Source: Cryobacterium sp. SO1 (GTDB lineage: Bacteria; Actinomycetota; Actinomycetes; Actinomycetales; Microbacteriaceae). From it: 64,000 nt of DNA. The notes beneath the pieces were generated by a model that did no database searches, was not told the origin of the DNA, and worked only from the letters and a program-made list of their open reading frames with translations. Below are positions 42,869 to 51,979 of this stretch, in pieces. The stretch is from NCBI RefSeq assembly GCF_004210215.2, contig NZ_CP067394.1:3286001-3350000 (forward strand), in the 5' to 3' direction. Numbering within the stretch: position 1 is the stretch's first letter; every line of letters begins with the position of its first letter. Made by a program: the position numbers and the translations under genes.

Positions 42869-44433
42869 CCGGCGACCTCGCTGTAGCCACCGACTGCCGC
42901 CTCAGTGGCGGTGGGCGGCGCATTCCATTTTTGTGCGAGTGAGCCGTTGCATGTCGTCACGCGCAATCTCGACGAGGTGCCATCGGTGTGCACAGCGCTA
43001 CTGTCAGCGAAGAGACACTTCCCCTGATTGATGATCAGGTAGCTTCCCGCATAGTTGCCCGTGTCCTTTGTTCGCGTCCAATCCTGGCGTACCGACGAAT
43101 CGCAGGTAGTGAAGGTGAGTTCCACGCTGCCGGATGCCGGTGCGGTCAGGCATTTCTTGGCACCCGAGCCGTCGAACACGTAAATGTCCTGGACGACGCT
43201 CGTGGTCGCCGGCAGGACGGGCTCGGTGTAGTACCACTTGTGGTTCCAGTCGAGGTTGGCCCCGGTCCCGGTCGGGTCCTGTTTGCACGGATAAGAGATC
43301 ATGTAGCCGTAGGTGATCGTTCCGTTGGTGACGTCGGCGCACCGACCGAACTCGCGATAGTTCACCAGCTGATGAGTCCCGTAGCTGGCTGCGCCCGCGC
43401 CGATTTCCAGCGATGGGGCGAATGTCCCGCTGCGCCCGTCTCTGACCTTGAGGAAACTGGTGCTGCTGATAGTGCCCGGCGAGAGGTGATAGTTGCTCTG
43501 GTCGGTGTTGCTGGAGTTCTGGCCCTGCCAGGTGTAGTTCCCCGTCCAACTCCACAGCTGGTTCCAGCGCTGTGAATCCGTCGGAGCCTTACAGGGCTTC
43601 AAGAGTGCATCCTGTGTCCCGCCTCCAGAAGTCGAGGGCCCCGTGATGCACAGGCCGGGAGTCCCCGAACTCGTGAGCTTGAGTTGGTAGTCGACCGTAT
43701 AGGACCAGAGCTGAAGAGGGGTTTTCGTGCACAGAGCCTTGGCAGTGAATTCCACCTTCGAGGTGTCCGTGGCAGTGACGGCCTCGAGGCAGTAGGTGCT
43801 CCCGGTGAAGATCAATCCACCGGCGACGTTGACGTTGGTGATCTTGAATGCATAGATCGCCGAGAGTGTGCGGTTGCCGGCTGTCGCGCTGGCGTTCCCG
43901 GGGATGGCTGCGTCCTGCCCTTTCGAGATCACATAGGCGTACCTGGGCACCGTCGCGGTCGACACACCCGCAGTCGCTGAGCAGGCCAAGTCGTTGGCTG
44001 CCCGCTGGGCGACGGTCATATTGGTCGGATCCGCGGTGAAGTACTCCACGGTCACGGCGTAGGTGGCTCCGGTGCCATCGGCCGCCACTTGTCCAGCCAA
44101 GCTGCAGGGCAATTCGTTCGATGCTCCGAAGACGTGTCCGGCGCTGTCAACTGGCGCTTCGGCGGAGCGGATGATCGCCAGGACGCTTTGCAGGCCCGCC
44201 TGCGCCGCGTAGACCGTGCGGGTATTCTTCTGCGCCGTGTACGCGGGCACGGCCTGGCTGAGAATTGCGCTCAACACCACCAGGGACAGCCCGGCGGCCA
44301 TCACCATGAACATCAATGCCGTCAGCAGAGCGACACCGCTGTCGTCGCCTCGAGCCTCGAGCCGCCGTTCCAGGGTGGAGCGCCATCTGGCTCCCTGCAG
44401 AGTGGTCACGGTCGGTATCCCGTCGCGTTGCAA
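42865..44433 (-). CDS. PilX-like minor pilin with C-terminal ricin-type lectin repeats
   Basis: 522 residues. The N-terminal GDDSGVALLTALMFMVMAAG and helix to about residue 65 match PilX-type minor pilins. The usual FTLxE is replaced by VALLTAL, so leader cleavage is uncertain. A PilX-like domain runs to ~210. From ~225 the protein has several QxW motifs (QLW, QRW, QDW, QKW) spaced as in ricin B-type beta-trefoils, with Cys pairs such as STYCLEAVTA and KKCLTAPASG. This looks like a sugar-binding adhesin placed on the pilus. It overlaps pilD by four bases. Confidence 0.85.
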   Translation of the reverse strand: MQRDGIPTVTTLQGARWRSTLERRLEARGDDSGVALLTALMFMVMAAGLSLVVLSAILSQAVPAYTAQKNTRTVYAAQAGLQSVLAIIRSAEAPVDSAGHVFGASNELPCSLAGQVAADGTGATYAVTVEYFTADPTNMTVAQRAANDLACSATAGVSTATVPRYAYVISKGQDAAIPGNASATAGNRTLSAIYAFKITNVNVAGGLIFTGSTYCLEAVTATDTSKVEFTAKALCTKTPLQLWSYTVDYQLKLTSSGTPGLCITGPSTSGGGTQDALLKPCKAPTDSQRWNQLWSWTGNYTWQGQNSSNTDQSNYHLSPGTISSTSFLKVRDGRSGTFAPSLEIGAGAASYGTHQLVNYREFGRCADVTNGTITYGYMISYPCKQDPTGTGANLDWNHKWYYTEPVLPATTSVVQDIYVFDGSGAKKCLTAPASGSVELTFTTCDSSVRQDWTRTKDTGNYAGSYLIINQGKCLFADSSAVHTDGTSSRLRVTTCNGSLAQKWNAPPTATEAAVGGYSEVAG

Positions 44434-45089
44434 ATCGGAGTGTCGCTTACCTTGTTGCCATCAGCGTCCTTGTTGCTGGGCGAGTCAGGCGAGCTATTTC
44501 GTGCGGTGAACGTTGTGCTCATCGCGGCTTCCGCCTGGAGCCCTGCATTCCCGGAGTGGACGGTGACGGTGAGTTGCTGCATCTCTGCGCCCGTGAGGTT
44601 AGCGGGGGTGAGAGTGAACGGGTAGGTAGCGCCGCCGTCATCGATGACGTTGGTCAGCTTGGTAGTGAATCCCGGCAGCACAACGCCGGACACGTCTTTC
44701 CACGACCGAGACTCCAGACGGCTCAAGCTGGGCACAAAACGCCACTGGGTGCATGTCGCGGTGCCAGCGGCGGCAATTCCGGCGGTGCGGAACTCCACGT
44801 AGCGAGCCCCGGAGGGACCCGACCCGGGGTAGTTCACTGAATCGGCGTATCGTGCTTGCCGGTCGAAGTTGCCGAAGACGACCAACGTCGAGTTAGATGC
44901 CTCCGCCGTCATCTGGGCGCGCGTGGCGCTCTGGGCCAGGGTCACTGTAGTGGTGAGGATCAGGGCGATGAAGATCATGAAGATGCCCATCGCCACGACG
45001 AGTTCGAGCAGGGTCATGCCGTCCTCGGAGGCCTCCGGCTGCGGCGGGGCGACGGGGGCAGTGCTCGACGCGGTCACGGGGAGTTCCAT
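44406..45089 (-). CDS. PilW-like minor pilin
   Basis: 227 residues from ATG 45089, which overlaps the upstream gene end by 16 bases. The class III-like signal EDGMTLLELVVAMGIFMIFI is present: Gly, then M-T-L-L-E with the key Glu at +5. An N-terminal helix and a globular domain ending CNATGYRP follow. The long polar leader (about 24 residues) is typical of Gram-positive minor pilins. It probably joins PilV-like and PilX-like proteins in the priming tip. It overlaps the next gene by 28 bases. Confidence 0.85.
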   Translation of the reverse strand: MELPVTASSTAPVAPPQPEASEDGMTLLELVVAMGIFMIFIALILTTTVTLAQSATRAQMTAEASNSTLVVFGNFDRQARYADSVNYPGSGPSGARYVEFRTAGIAAAGTATCTQWRFVPSLSRLESRSWKDVSGVVLPGFTTKLTNVIDDGGATYPFTLTPANLTGAEMQQLTVTVHSGNAGLQAEAAMSTTFTARNSSPDSPSNKDADGNKVSDTPICNATGYRP

Positions 45090-45766
45090 TGGAGGTCGGA
45101 ATGTGCGTCGACCAGGCTCGACACGAGGTAGGAGCATCCGCTTGCAGCACAGCCCGAACCGGCGTTCCACCGCACAACGACGATCACTCGGTTCAGTGGG
45201 GTCTGGCCGGTTGGTGGTGTTGCCGGCGGGATTGATGCCGCCAACTTCTTACAGTCCCCGCCTGAGGTCGACATGTAGCACGTACCGAGCAGGGTATACA
45301 CGGTGTAGTCAGTGCCCGTGCGGTTGACCGTTTGAGAGATCGGAAGGTCAGGCACGGATGCTGCGACAGCACCGCTGTCCCAGCCCATGTAGGTCTCCGC
45401 CAGCCCCTTCACGCCGAAGTTGGCGTTCCACGCAACCTCAACCTTGGCCTTGGTACGCCCCTCGTACAGATAGCTCATCAGCGTGGAGGGATCCGTTGCG
45501 GCAGATTGAGCGCTGACTCGTTCCATCGCCTCGGTGGCGATAGTCACCGCGATTTGCTGACGCTGCTGAACGGAGGCGCCCTTTTGGCTCGTGATGCTGA
45601 GACCGATCGCAGCACTGGCAATGATCCCGATCAGGCTGATCGCGACAATGACCTCGATGAGGGTCATGCCCGAATCGTCAGCGCCTGCGCGCAGACGCAG
45701 TGGGTGTGCAACAGACTTCACGGGGATCCTTGCAGAGTGGTCAATCGGTTCGGAAAAGCGGGGCAT
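45074..45766 (-). CDS. PilV-like minor pilin
   Basis: 230 residues. The prepilin motif DDSGMTLIEVIVAISLIGII (Gly, M-T-L-I-E) lies after a 33-residue leader. The globular domain has one likely disulfide pair set (GTCYMSTSGGDCKK and GSGCAASGCSYL). It follows the two major pilins and precedes the PilW-like gene, the usual order of tip pilins. The gene is close to, but not overlapping, the pilin upstream. Confidence 0.85.
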   Translation of the reverse strand: MPRFSEPIDHSARIPVKSVAHPLRLRAGADDSGMTLIEVIVAISLIGIIASAAIGLSITSQKGASVQQRQQIAVTIATEAMERVSAQSAATDPSTLMSYLYEGRTKAKVEVAWNANFGVKGLAETYMGWDSGAVAASVPDLPISQTVNRTGTDYTVYTLLGTCYMSTSGGDCKKLAASIPPATPPTGQTPLNRVIVVVRWNAGSGCAASGCSYLVSSLVDAHSDLQWNSP

Positions 45767-45801
45767 CGCTGTGGCGACGCCCCGCTTGAGAACAGCCGAG
45801 A

Positions 45802-46287
45802 CTACGGGGTCGGGGCGGGCTTGACCCAGGCCTTAAGTCCGCCATCGGCGCTCTGGTACGCCTGGCCTTCGCCTGGAATGTTCGAGTTAGTTCCCACGAG
45901 CGTGTAGCTGTTCCCGCCGGTTGCTACCTTGACGACAATTGTGTTGCCTTCGGAGATTTTGAAAGCAACGTTGACCGTTGCCGACGTGACGCCGGTTGCG
46001 GCTGTCCCTGCAGAACCGGTTGCAGTTGTTACCGGCGCGAAAGTCGAGTAGCTCCCGTTATGTGTGGTTCCCCAGGTCTCAACGACGACGGCGGCGTTCT
46101 TTAGATCCGAGCCGACCGACGCCTCCCAGGCGCTCTGGCGCTGGTTGAGGAACACCGGGATCGCGATCGCGGCCAGGATTCCGATGATGATGACAACTAC
46201 TAAAAGCTCAATCAAGGTGAAACCGACTTGGTTTTCATCAGGGTTGTTGCGGCGGCGTTCGAGTTTGGCAAGGCTTCGTGCGAGCAC
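45802..46287 (-). CDS. Type IVa major pilin, second copy
   Basis: 161 residues from GTG 46287. The prepilin motif NQVGFTLIELLVVVIIIGIL (cleavage after Gly, Glu at +5) is preceded by a 22-residue basic leader. The first ~55 residues are almost identical to those of the upstream paralog, including FLNQRQSAWEASVGSDLKNA. The C-terminal domain differs (KVATGGNSYTLVGTNSNIPG). It would be the major or alternate pilus subunit. Confidence 0.92.
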   Translation of the reverse strand: MLARSLAKLERRRNNPDENQVGFTLIELLVVVIIIGILAAIAIPVFLNQRQSAWEASVGSDLKNAAVVVETWGTTHNGSYSTFAPVTTATGSAGTAATGVTSATVNVAFKISEGNTIVVKVATGGNSYTLVGTNSNIPGEGQAYQSADGGLKAWVKPAPTP

Positions 46288-46422
46288 AGTGTGTCCATTT
46301 CTCTTGGAGAAAGCAATTTTGTGTGTGGGGGCTCACGTTTCTATGTGGTTTCCCCGAGGCGCTGGTGTGCAGAATTGAGGGGCGATGGCGACCCCTCAGT
46401 ACGCACGATGGGCTGAGGAACG

Positions 46423-46899
46423 CTAAGGAGTCACGCCCCACTTGGTGAGCCCGCCGCCGGCGCTGCTGTATCCCTGCAAATCGGTAGTGCCAGTGAGGTT
46501 GGAGTTCTTCCCCAGGATGGTGTACCCGGTCGTGCCGACGATCGTCATCGTGATCGTGTTGCCGCTGGAGACCTTGAAGTCGACCGACCCGCCGGTAACA
46601 CCGCCGGTGGTTGTCGTGCCATTGTTGACGACGGCTACTCCCGCTCCCGGGAAGCCAACGTATGAGCCGCCCTTACTTGTCGCGTAAGTTTCCACCACCA
46701 CTGCGGCGTTCTTCAGGTCAGAGCCGACCGAGGACTGCCACGCGCTCTGGCGCTGGTTGAGGAATACGGGGATGGCGATCGCGGCGAGAATGCCGATGAT
46801 GATAACGACAACGAGAAGCTCGATCAGGGTGAATCCCACCTGATTCTCGTCGGGGTTGTTGCGTCGGCGTTCGAGTTTTGCGAGGCTGCGTGCGAGCAC
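46423..46899 (-). CDS. Type IVa major pilin, first copy
   Basis: 158 residues from GTG 46899, chosen to match its paralog start (LARSLAKLERRRNN); a TTG four codons earlier is possible. Prepilin motif VGFTLIELL, then SAWQSSVGSDLKNAAVVVET. The variable domain has TITMTIVGTTGYTILGKNSN. It is followed by a second pilin 135 bases on, an arrangement made by tandem duplication. A 314-base non-coding region upstream carries a hairpin and likely a separate promoter for high pilin expression. Confidence 0.92.
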   Translation of the reverse strand: MLARSLAKLERRRNNPDENQVGFTLIELLVVVIIIGILAAIAIPVFLNQRQSAWQSSVGSDLKNAAVVVETYATSKGGSYVGFPGAGVAVVNNGTTTTGGVTGGSVDFKVSSGNTITMTIVGTTGYTILGKNSNLTGTTDLQGYSSAGGGLTKWGVTP

Positions 46900-47213
46900 G
46901 GGTGGGTCCAATCATGTGAGGGGAACTGAACTGGCCGGCGGCCCGATCGGCTTCGTTCATCGTGGTTCAGGTCACTTCCCCCTCCCCAGCAACCAGAGCC
47001 CCTTCGAAGGTCCTCCCCCAAGCGAGCGGGCAGCATCCGTTGAATTGTTCACCCAAAAGGCAGGCTTGGCTCTGATAGAACTTCCACTATATTAGTGGCT
47101 AATTCCCAGCCTATAGCAGCAGTTCGGGGTATTTTCAGACAGAATTTACCCCCGGTTCTGGGGGATGCCAGCTCATCGCGAAACCTGGCGACGGCTGCGC
47201 TCGGTGGTGAGTG
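46900..47213 (-). promoter_or_regulatory. Pilin upstream region
   Basis: A 314-base gap between pilC and the pilins, AT-rich in its middle (for example ACTAATATAGTGG on the minus strand). It holds the hairpin at 47149-47164. A short leader ORF starting MNEADRAAGQ overlaps the pilin start in another frame. A separate pilin promoter here is likely, but no clear -35/-10 pair can be fixed. Confidence 0.5.
47149..47164 (-). terminator. Hairpin after pilC
   Basis: CCCCC and GGGGG around GGTTCT. On the minus strand it is followed by TAAATTCT, only partly T-rich. It may terminate or attenuate transcription from pilB-pilT-pilC. Confidence 0.55.
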
Positions 47214-48446
47214 CTAGTTGACTGCCTCGGAGATGCTGAAAATGGGCAGGTAAAGGGCAATGACCATGCCGCCGATGATCACACCGAGGAACGCGATCAT
47301 GAGCGGCTCGATCGCTGCCGTGAGCTGTTCGGTTGCCGCCTGGACCTCGTCGTCGTAGAAATCCGCGATCTTGTCGAGCATGATTTCCAGCGACCCGGCG
47401 TCCTCTCCGACGGCAATCATTTGAGTCACCATGGCAGGAAAAACCGGCTGCGCGAGCAGCGGGCCGGAGATCGACTTGCCCTGGCGCACAGATTCTGCGA
47501 CCTCGTTGAGCGCGTTCTCTATGACCCAGTTGCCCGAGGTGTCCCCCACGATCTTGAGCGCCTGCAGGATGGGAACGCCGGCTCCGATCATGTTGGAGAA
47601 GTTGCGGGCGAACCGAGCCACGGCGACTTTTTTGAGCAGCGACCCGAAGACCGGGATCTTTAGCATGATCGGGTCTTTTATCTTGCGCACCGCGAGGGTG
47701 TTCTTGTTTTTGCTCCACCAAATGGAGAACACGATTCCCGCAACCAGCAGCACCGGAGCGACCCAAACCATCGCCTCCGACAGGGTGACCAGGAATTGAG
47801 TGGGTGCGGGCAATTCGCTGCCAAGCCCAGCGAACATGTCCTTGAAGATGGGCACGATGAAGATGAGCATCACCAGCACGGCCACCAACGACATGATCAA
47901 CACCAGCACCGGGTACGTCAGCGCCGACTTGATGGTGTTGCGCAGCTTGACTTCTTTTTCGAAGTTCGTGGCGATCGATTCAAGGGCACCATCCAGGAAC
48001 CCCCCGGTCTCTCCAGCACGCACCATGTTGATCATGATCGGTGGGAAGTCCGCGCCGTGCTTGCCGAACGCGTCGGAAATCGACGTTCCGGTCTCCACGT
48101 CGTTGCGCACCTGACCGAGGATCTTGGCCAGCGACGGGTTCTCGCTCTGCTCGGCCAGGATATTCAGCGTGCGCAGCAGCGACAGTCCCGACCCGATCAT
48201 CGTGGCCATCTGTCGGCTCATGATCGCGAGGTCTTTGAGACCGATGCGCTTGCTGAAGCCCGGCAACGAAATCTCGCGGTTGAGGCCGGTGCCGCCGGCA
48301 GACTCCGTGATCGAGATCGGCGAGATCGCCATAACGGCCAAACGGGCGGCCACAGCCGATTCGCTGGTAGCATCCAACTTGCCCTTGACGGTCTTGCCCT
48401 TCGCATCGCGGCCGACAAACGCCCAAGACTGCGCTGTGACCATCAC
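47214..48446 (-). CDS. pilC: Type IV pilus inner-membrane platform protein PilC
   Basis: 410 residues with two T2SSF domains. Domain 1: LKDLAIMSRQMATMIGSGLS and ETGGFLDGALESIATNFEKE. Domain 2: VAVARFARNFSNMIGAGVPI and GEDAGSLEIMLDKIADFYDD. Membrane helices are around 170-230 and the C-terminus (EPLMIAFLGVIIGGMVIALY). It connects the ATPases to pilin assembly. The N-terminus AQSWAFVGRDAKGKTVKGKL is typical. The start could be the first or second Met. It follows pilT by 58 bases. Confidence 0.95.
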   Translation of the reverse strand: MMVTAQSWAFVGRDAKGKTVKGKLDATSESAVAARLAVMAISPISITESAGGTGLNREISLPGFSKRIGLKDLAIMSRQMATMIGSGLSLLRTLNILAEQSENPSLAKILGQVRNDVETGTSISDAFGKHGADFPPIMINMVRAGETGGFLDGALESIATNFEKEVKLRNTIKSALTYPVLVLIMSLVAVLVMLIFIVPIFKDMFAGLGSELPAPTQFLVTLSEAMVWVAPVLLVAGIVFSIWWSKNKNTLAVRKIKDPIMLKIPVFGSLLKKVAVARFARNFSNMIGAGVPILQALKIVGDTSGNWVIENALNEVAESVRQGKSISGPLLAQPVFPAMVTQMIAVGEDAGSLEIMLDKIADFYDDEVQAATEQLTAAIEPLMIAFLGVIIGGMVIALYLPIFSISEAVN

Positions 48447-48504
48447 GCTTGTCCCGCACCGCTGCTGGCGCGGACTCCGCCGCTGAGGATCGCGCTAGTG
48501 GGCA

Positions 48505-50010
48505 TCAGAAGGCACTTCCGCCGGAAAAGGCGTCATAGTCGATGCCGTCGCTGGACATGGGTGACGTCGCCGTACCCGTCGCTGTGGGATCGACCCGCCG
48601 GATGAGTTGAGCAAGGCCCACCGGGTCTTGCGCCTTCTCTTCGGCCGAGGCCCGGGTGATCAGACCGGCATCGACGAGCTCTGCCAGGTGCTGGTCCATG
48701 GTGTGCATGCCCAGGCTACGACCGGCCTGCATGGCCGACGGGATTTGGTAGGTCTTGCCCTCGCGTATGAGGTTCGCGATGGCGGAGGTGGCGAACATCA
48801 CTTCGGTAGCGACGACCCGCCCGTCGTCGACCCGCTTCACCAGGGTTTGGCAGACAACCCCCTGCAAGGTCGCCGCCAGCTGAGAGCGTACCTGCGCCTG
48901 CTGGTGCGGCGGGAAGACGTCGATCATGCGGTCGATGGTCTGCGGGGCGCTCTGGGTGTGCAGGGTGGCGAAGACGAGGTGGCCGGTTTCCGCCGCGGTG
49001 ATCGCGACCGAGATGGTCTCGAGGTCACGCAGCTCGCCGATGAGGATGACATCGGGGTCCTGGCGAAGCACGTGCTTGAGGGCTGCCGCAAAGCTCTTCG
49101 TATCGCTGCCCACCTCGCGCTGGTTCACCAGGGACATCCGGTGCTTGTGCAGGAACTCGATGGGGTCTTCCACCGTGACGATGTGGTCGGCACGCGTGCG
49201 GTTCACCTCGTCGACAAGAGCGGCCAGCGTGGTCGACTTGCCCGAGCCTGTCGGGCCGGTGACCAGCACAAGCCCACGCGGCAACGCGGCGAAGCGGGCC
49301 ACCGCGTCGGGCATGCCCAGCTCTGTGAGCGGCTTGATGATGCGCGGGATCAGTCGGAACGCAGCACCGATCGAGCCACGTTGCTGATAGTAATTGACCC
49401 GGAAGCGGGCGTCGTTGGCGGTGTACGCGAAGTCGAGTTCCAGCTCACGCTCGAACTCCATGTGCTGGGACGGAGTGAGAATGCTGAGGAGGGCGCCGGA
49501 TACTTTGTCGAACGTCCAACGGGGCGCGCCGTCGAGCGGACGCAGGCTGCCGTTGACCCGGAGGTTGGGCGGGGCGCCAACAGTGATGTGCAAGTCTGAG
49601 CCGTTGAGGTCGAGCACTTCCTGAAGAGCGCGCAGAAGGTCCTGGTCGGCGGCTGAGGGCGAATCTGTGCGCTGTGTTCGCCGCACGCGAACGGGATCGG
49701 CACCCTCCGTTCGAGGTCGGAGCACTCTGACCGCCTCTGACCCTTCCAGCGCGGACCGAGTGAGGTCCGGTGGAACGTCGTCGGTCGACCGCGCTGGCTC
49801 AGTATTGGTTCGTGACACCACGACGGCATCCACGGGGTTATCGTACTTGGACTTGAACGGTACTGAATCGGCAGCGGGAGCATCTGCAGGGTCGAGCAGG
49901 TACCACGGTACGGGCTCGGCAACGGGGACCGTCGCGGTGGCATCGGTCTCGTCATCACCATGAGGACGTTGCGGCGGTGTCACCGGGATGTCGTAGATGG
50001 GCTGGCTCAT
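48505..50010 (-). CDS. pilT: Type IV pilus retraction ATPase PilT with N-terminal extension
   Basis: 501 residues, about 120-140 longer than usual PilT. Residues 1-120 are polar and unstructured (DIPVTPPQRPHGDDETDATA..). The PilT core follows: LNGSDLHITVGAPPNLRVNG, Walker A GPTGSGKS (252-259), Asp box VEDPIEF, Walker B DPDVILIGELRD (319-330), His box TGHLVFATLHT and the C-terminal AIANLIREGKTYQIPSAMQ, a near match to AIRNLIRE needed for retraction. A retraction motor implies dynamic pili. It starts 19 bases after pilB. Confidence 0.94.
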   Translation of the reverse strand: MSQPIYDIPVTPPQRPHGDDETDATATVPVAEPVPWYLLDPADAPAADSVPFKSKYDNPVDAVVVSRTNTEPARSTDDVPPDLTRSALEGSEAVRVLRPRTEGADPVRVRRTQRTDSPSAADQDLLRALQEVLDLNGSDLHITVGAPPNLRVNGSLRPLDGAPRWTFDKVSGALLSILTPSQHMEFERELELDFAYTANDARFRVNYYQQRGSIGAAFRLIPRIIKPLTELGMPDAVARFAALPRGLVLVTGPTGSGKSTTLAALVDEVNRTRADHIVTVEDPIEFLHKHRMSLVNQREVGSDTKSFAAALKHVLRQDPDVILIGELRDLETISVAITAAETGHLVFATLHTQSAPQTIDRMIDVFPPHQQAQVRSQLAATLQGVVCQTLVKRVDDGRVVATEVMFATSAIANLIREGKTYQIPSAMQAGRSLGMHTMDQHLAELVDAGLITRASAEEKAQDPVGLAQLIRRVDPTATGTATSPMSSDGIDYDAFSGGSAF

Positions 50011-50029
50011 GTTGGTGTCCCCTTTTGCA

Positions 50030-51706
50030 CTACGCGACCACTCGCAAGATTTCTTCGATCGATGTCAAACCCAGTCGGGCTTTTGCCCAACCGTCTTCCC
50101 TGAGGGTGATCATGCCTTGGTCGCGTGCGACGCGGGCGATCTCAGCGCTCGAGGCACGTGCGACGGCAAGCCGCTCGATCTCCTCGGTCACAGTCATGAC
50201 TTCATGAACGGCCAGCCGGCCTCGGTAGCCGGTCTTCGAGCAGTTGCTGCAGCCGACCGGTTCATAGATGACCGGCAACGGCAGCGCAGGGTCGAACGCA
50301 AAGCGCAATCGAGTCAGGCCCTCAGCGGTCAGCACCGACGGCGCCTTGCATTTGTCACAAAGTCGCCGGGCCAGCCGCTGCGCAACCACGCAGTCGATGG
50401 CCGAACCGACCAGAAAAGGTTCGATGCCCATCTCAGTGAGCCGGGTGATGGCACTCGGTGCGTCGTTGGTGTGCAGGGTCGACAGCACGAGGTGGCCGGT
50501 GAGCGAGGCCTCGATGGCGATCTGCGCGGTCTCGTGGTCGCGGATCTCACCCAGCAGCACCACATCCGGGTCGCTGCGAAGGATGGAGCGCAACGCACTC
50601 GCAAACGTGAGGCCCGCTTTAACGTTCACCTGCACCTGGTTGATGCCCGCCATGCGGTACTCCACCGGGTCTTCGACCGTGATGACGTTGACCTCCGGTC
50701 GGGCGACCGCGCCGAGGGTGGTGTACAGGGTGGTGGACTTGCCCGAGCCGGTGGGGCCGGTGATCAGGATCATGCCGTACGGCTTGGAGTAGGCGGTCTT
50801 GTACGCCTCAAAATTGTGCTCGAGTAGGGCCAGCGCCCGCACGTCCAGGGTGGTGCTGGAGTTGTCGAGGATTCGCATGACCACCTTCTCGCCCCACACC
50901 GTAGGCAGCGTCGCCACGCGTAGGTCGATTTGCCGGCCCGCGTGCCGCACCGTCATCCGACCGTCCTGGGGTTTGCGGCGTTCGGCAATATCGATGTCGC
51001 TCATGATTTTGAGCCGGGAAATGACACCGTTTTGGATACTTTTGGGGGCGGTTTGCATCTCGTGCAGCACCCCGTCAATGCGATAGCGCACCCGCAGGCT
51101 ATGTTCGCCGGGCTCGATATGGATGTCGGACGCGAGGTCCTGGATGGCCTGACTGACGAGCAGGTTCACAAACCTTACGATCGGGGCGTCGTCGTCCCCC
51201 GCGTCGGAGACGCCGAAAGACGCGCTTTCCGCGGCGGCTGCGGAATTCTCCTCTTCGAGGGTGGTGGTGAGGTCGCTGAGTTCGCCGTCTGCACGGTGGT
51301 AGCGGCTGATGGCGGCGAGCAGGTCGGAGCGTTCGGCGACCACCTGGGTGACACGCATCCCAGAGGCCTCACGCACATCGTCGACGGCGAAGACATTGCC
51401 GGGGTCGACCATGGCGAGGACCAGCCGACTGCCGTCGATGAGTACCGGCAGCACCTCGTGCCGACGGCAGACTGGTGCCGGCACCAGGGCGACCGCCAGT
51501 CGGTCGACGGGGTAATCGGCGAGTTCCACAAACGGCAGATTCGCCTGGGCGGCTCTAGCCTTCGCGAACTGCACCTCGGAGATGACGCCATCTGCCACGA
51601 GCTTGCGCACGGCTGTTTCGTCGGCTGGGTCCCCTGCCAGAAGCGTGTCCAGGACTTCGATGGGCAGCAAGCCGTGCAGAATCAGGATCTCCGTGAGAGT
51701 CGCCAT
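50030..51706 (-). CDS. pilB: Type IV pilus extension ATPase PilB
   Basis: 558 residues, the first gene of the pilus run. An N-terminal T2SSE_N/MshEN-like domain (ILILHGLLPIEVLDTLL, LVADGVISEVQFAKARAAQA) occupies ~1-140. The ATPase has Walker A GPTGSGKS (317-324), the Asp box VEDPVEY (344-350), Walker B DPDVVLLGEIRD (379-390) and the His box TGHLVLSTLHT. The zinc tetracysteine CDKC (450-453) and CSNC (486-489) distinguishes PilB from PilT. MshEN domains bind c-di-GMP in some relatives; whether this one does is open. Confidence 0.95.
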   Translation of the reverse strand: MATLTEILILHGLLPIEVLDTLLAGDPADETAVRKLVADGVISEVQFAKARAAQANLPFVELADYPVDRLAVALVPAPVCRRHEVLPVLIDGSRLVLAMVDPGNVFAVDDVREASGMRVTQVVAERSDLLAAISRYHRADGELSDLTTTLEEENSAAAAESASFGVSDAGDDDAPIVRFVNLLVSQAIQDLASDIHIEPGEHSLRVRYRIDGVLHEMQTAPKSIQNGVISRLKIMSDIDIAERRKPQDGRMTVRHAGRQIDLRVATLPTVWGEKVVMRILDNSSTTLDVRALALLEHNFEAYKTAYSKPYGMILITGPTGSGKSTTLYTTLGAVARPEVNVITVEDPVEYRMAGINQVQVNVKAGLTFASALRSILRSDPDVVLLGEIRDHETAQIAIEASLTGHLVLSTLHTNDAPSAITRLTEMGIEPFLVGSAIDCVVAQRLARRLCDKCKAPSVLTAEGLTRLRFAFDPALPLPVIYEPVGCSNCSKTGYRGRLAVHEVMTVTEEIERLAVARASSAEIARVARDQGMITLREDGWAKARLGLTSIEEILRVVA

Positions 51707-51979
51707 GAGAACTTTCCTCTACGGGATGTGGCTGCTGGGAAACGGAGCGCACGCAGCTGTGAACCAGCGCCCGAATGAGATGACGAATAACCTATCCCAG
51801 GCCCGGTGTGGAGGCGAGAACCACCTTTGGGGGCCAAGGTCTTTGCCCGGCCAACCCGGTTTTATCCGCGGGGTCGAGGTCTATCTGTACCTTAGCGGCT
51901 GGGTCGCCGGATGCGCGCATGCCGAGCCCCCATCGGCGCGCGCCTTCGCGCTACCCAGACCCGTTCCACGGCCCACCGG
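51707..51979. other. Region upstream of pilB
   Basis: About 270 bases with no gene. It must hold the main pilus promoter. Short inverted GC runs around GGCAAAGACCTTGGCC look structured but match no riboswitch I can name. Confidence 0.45.

Noticed and set aside
51707..51979. A c-di-GMP riboswitch before pilB
   Set aside because: A GGCAAAG..GG run looked suggestive, but the GEMM core and its paired stems could not be found.
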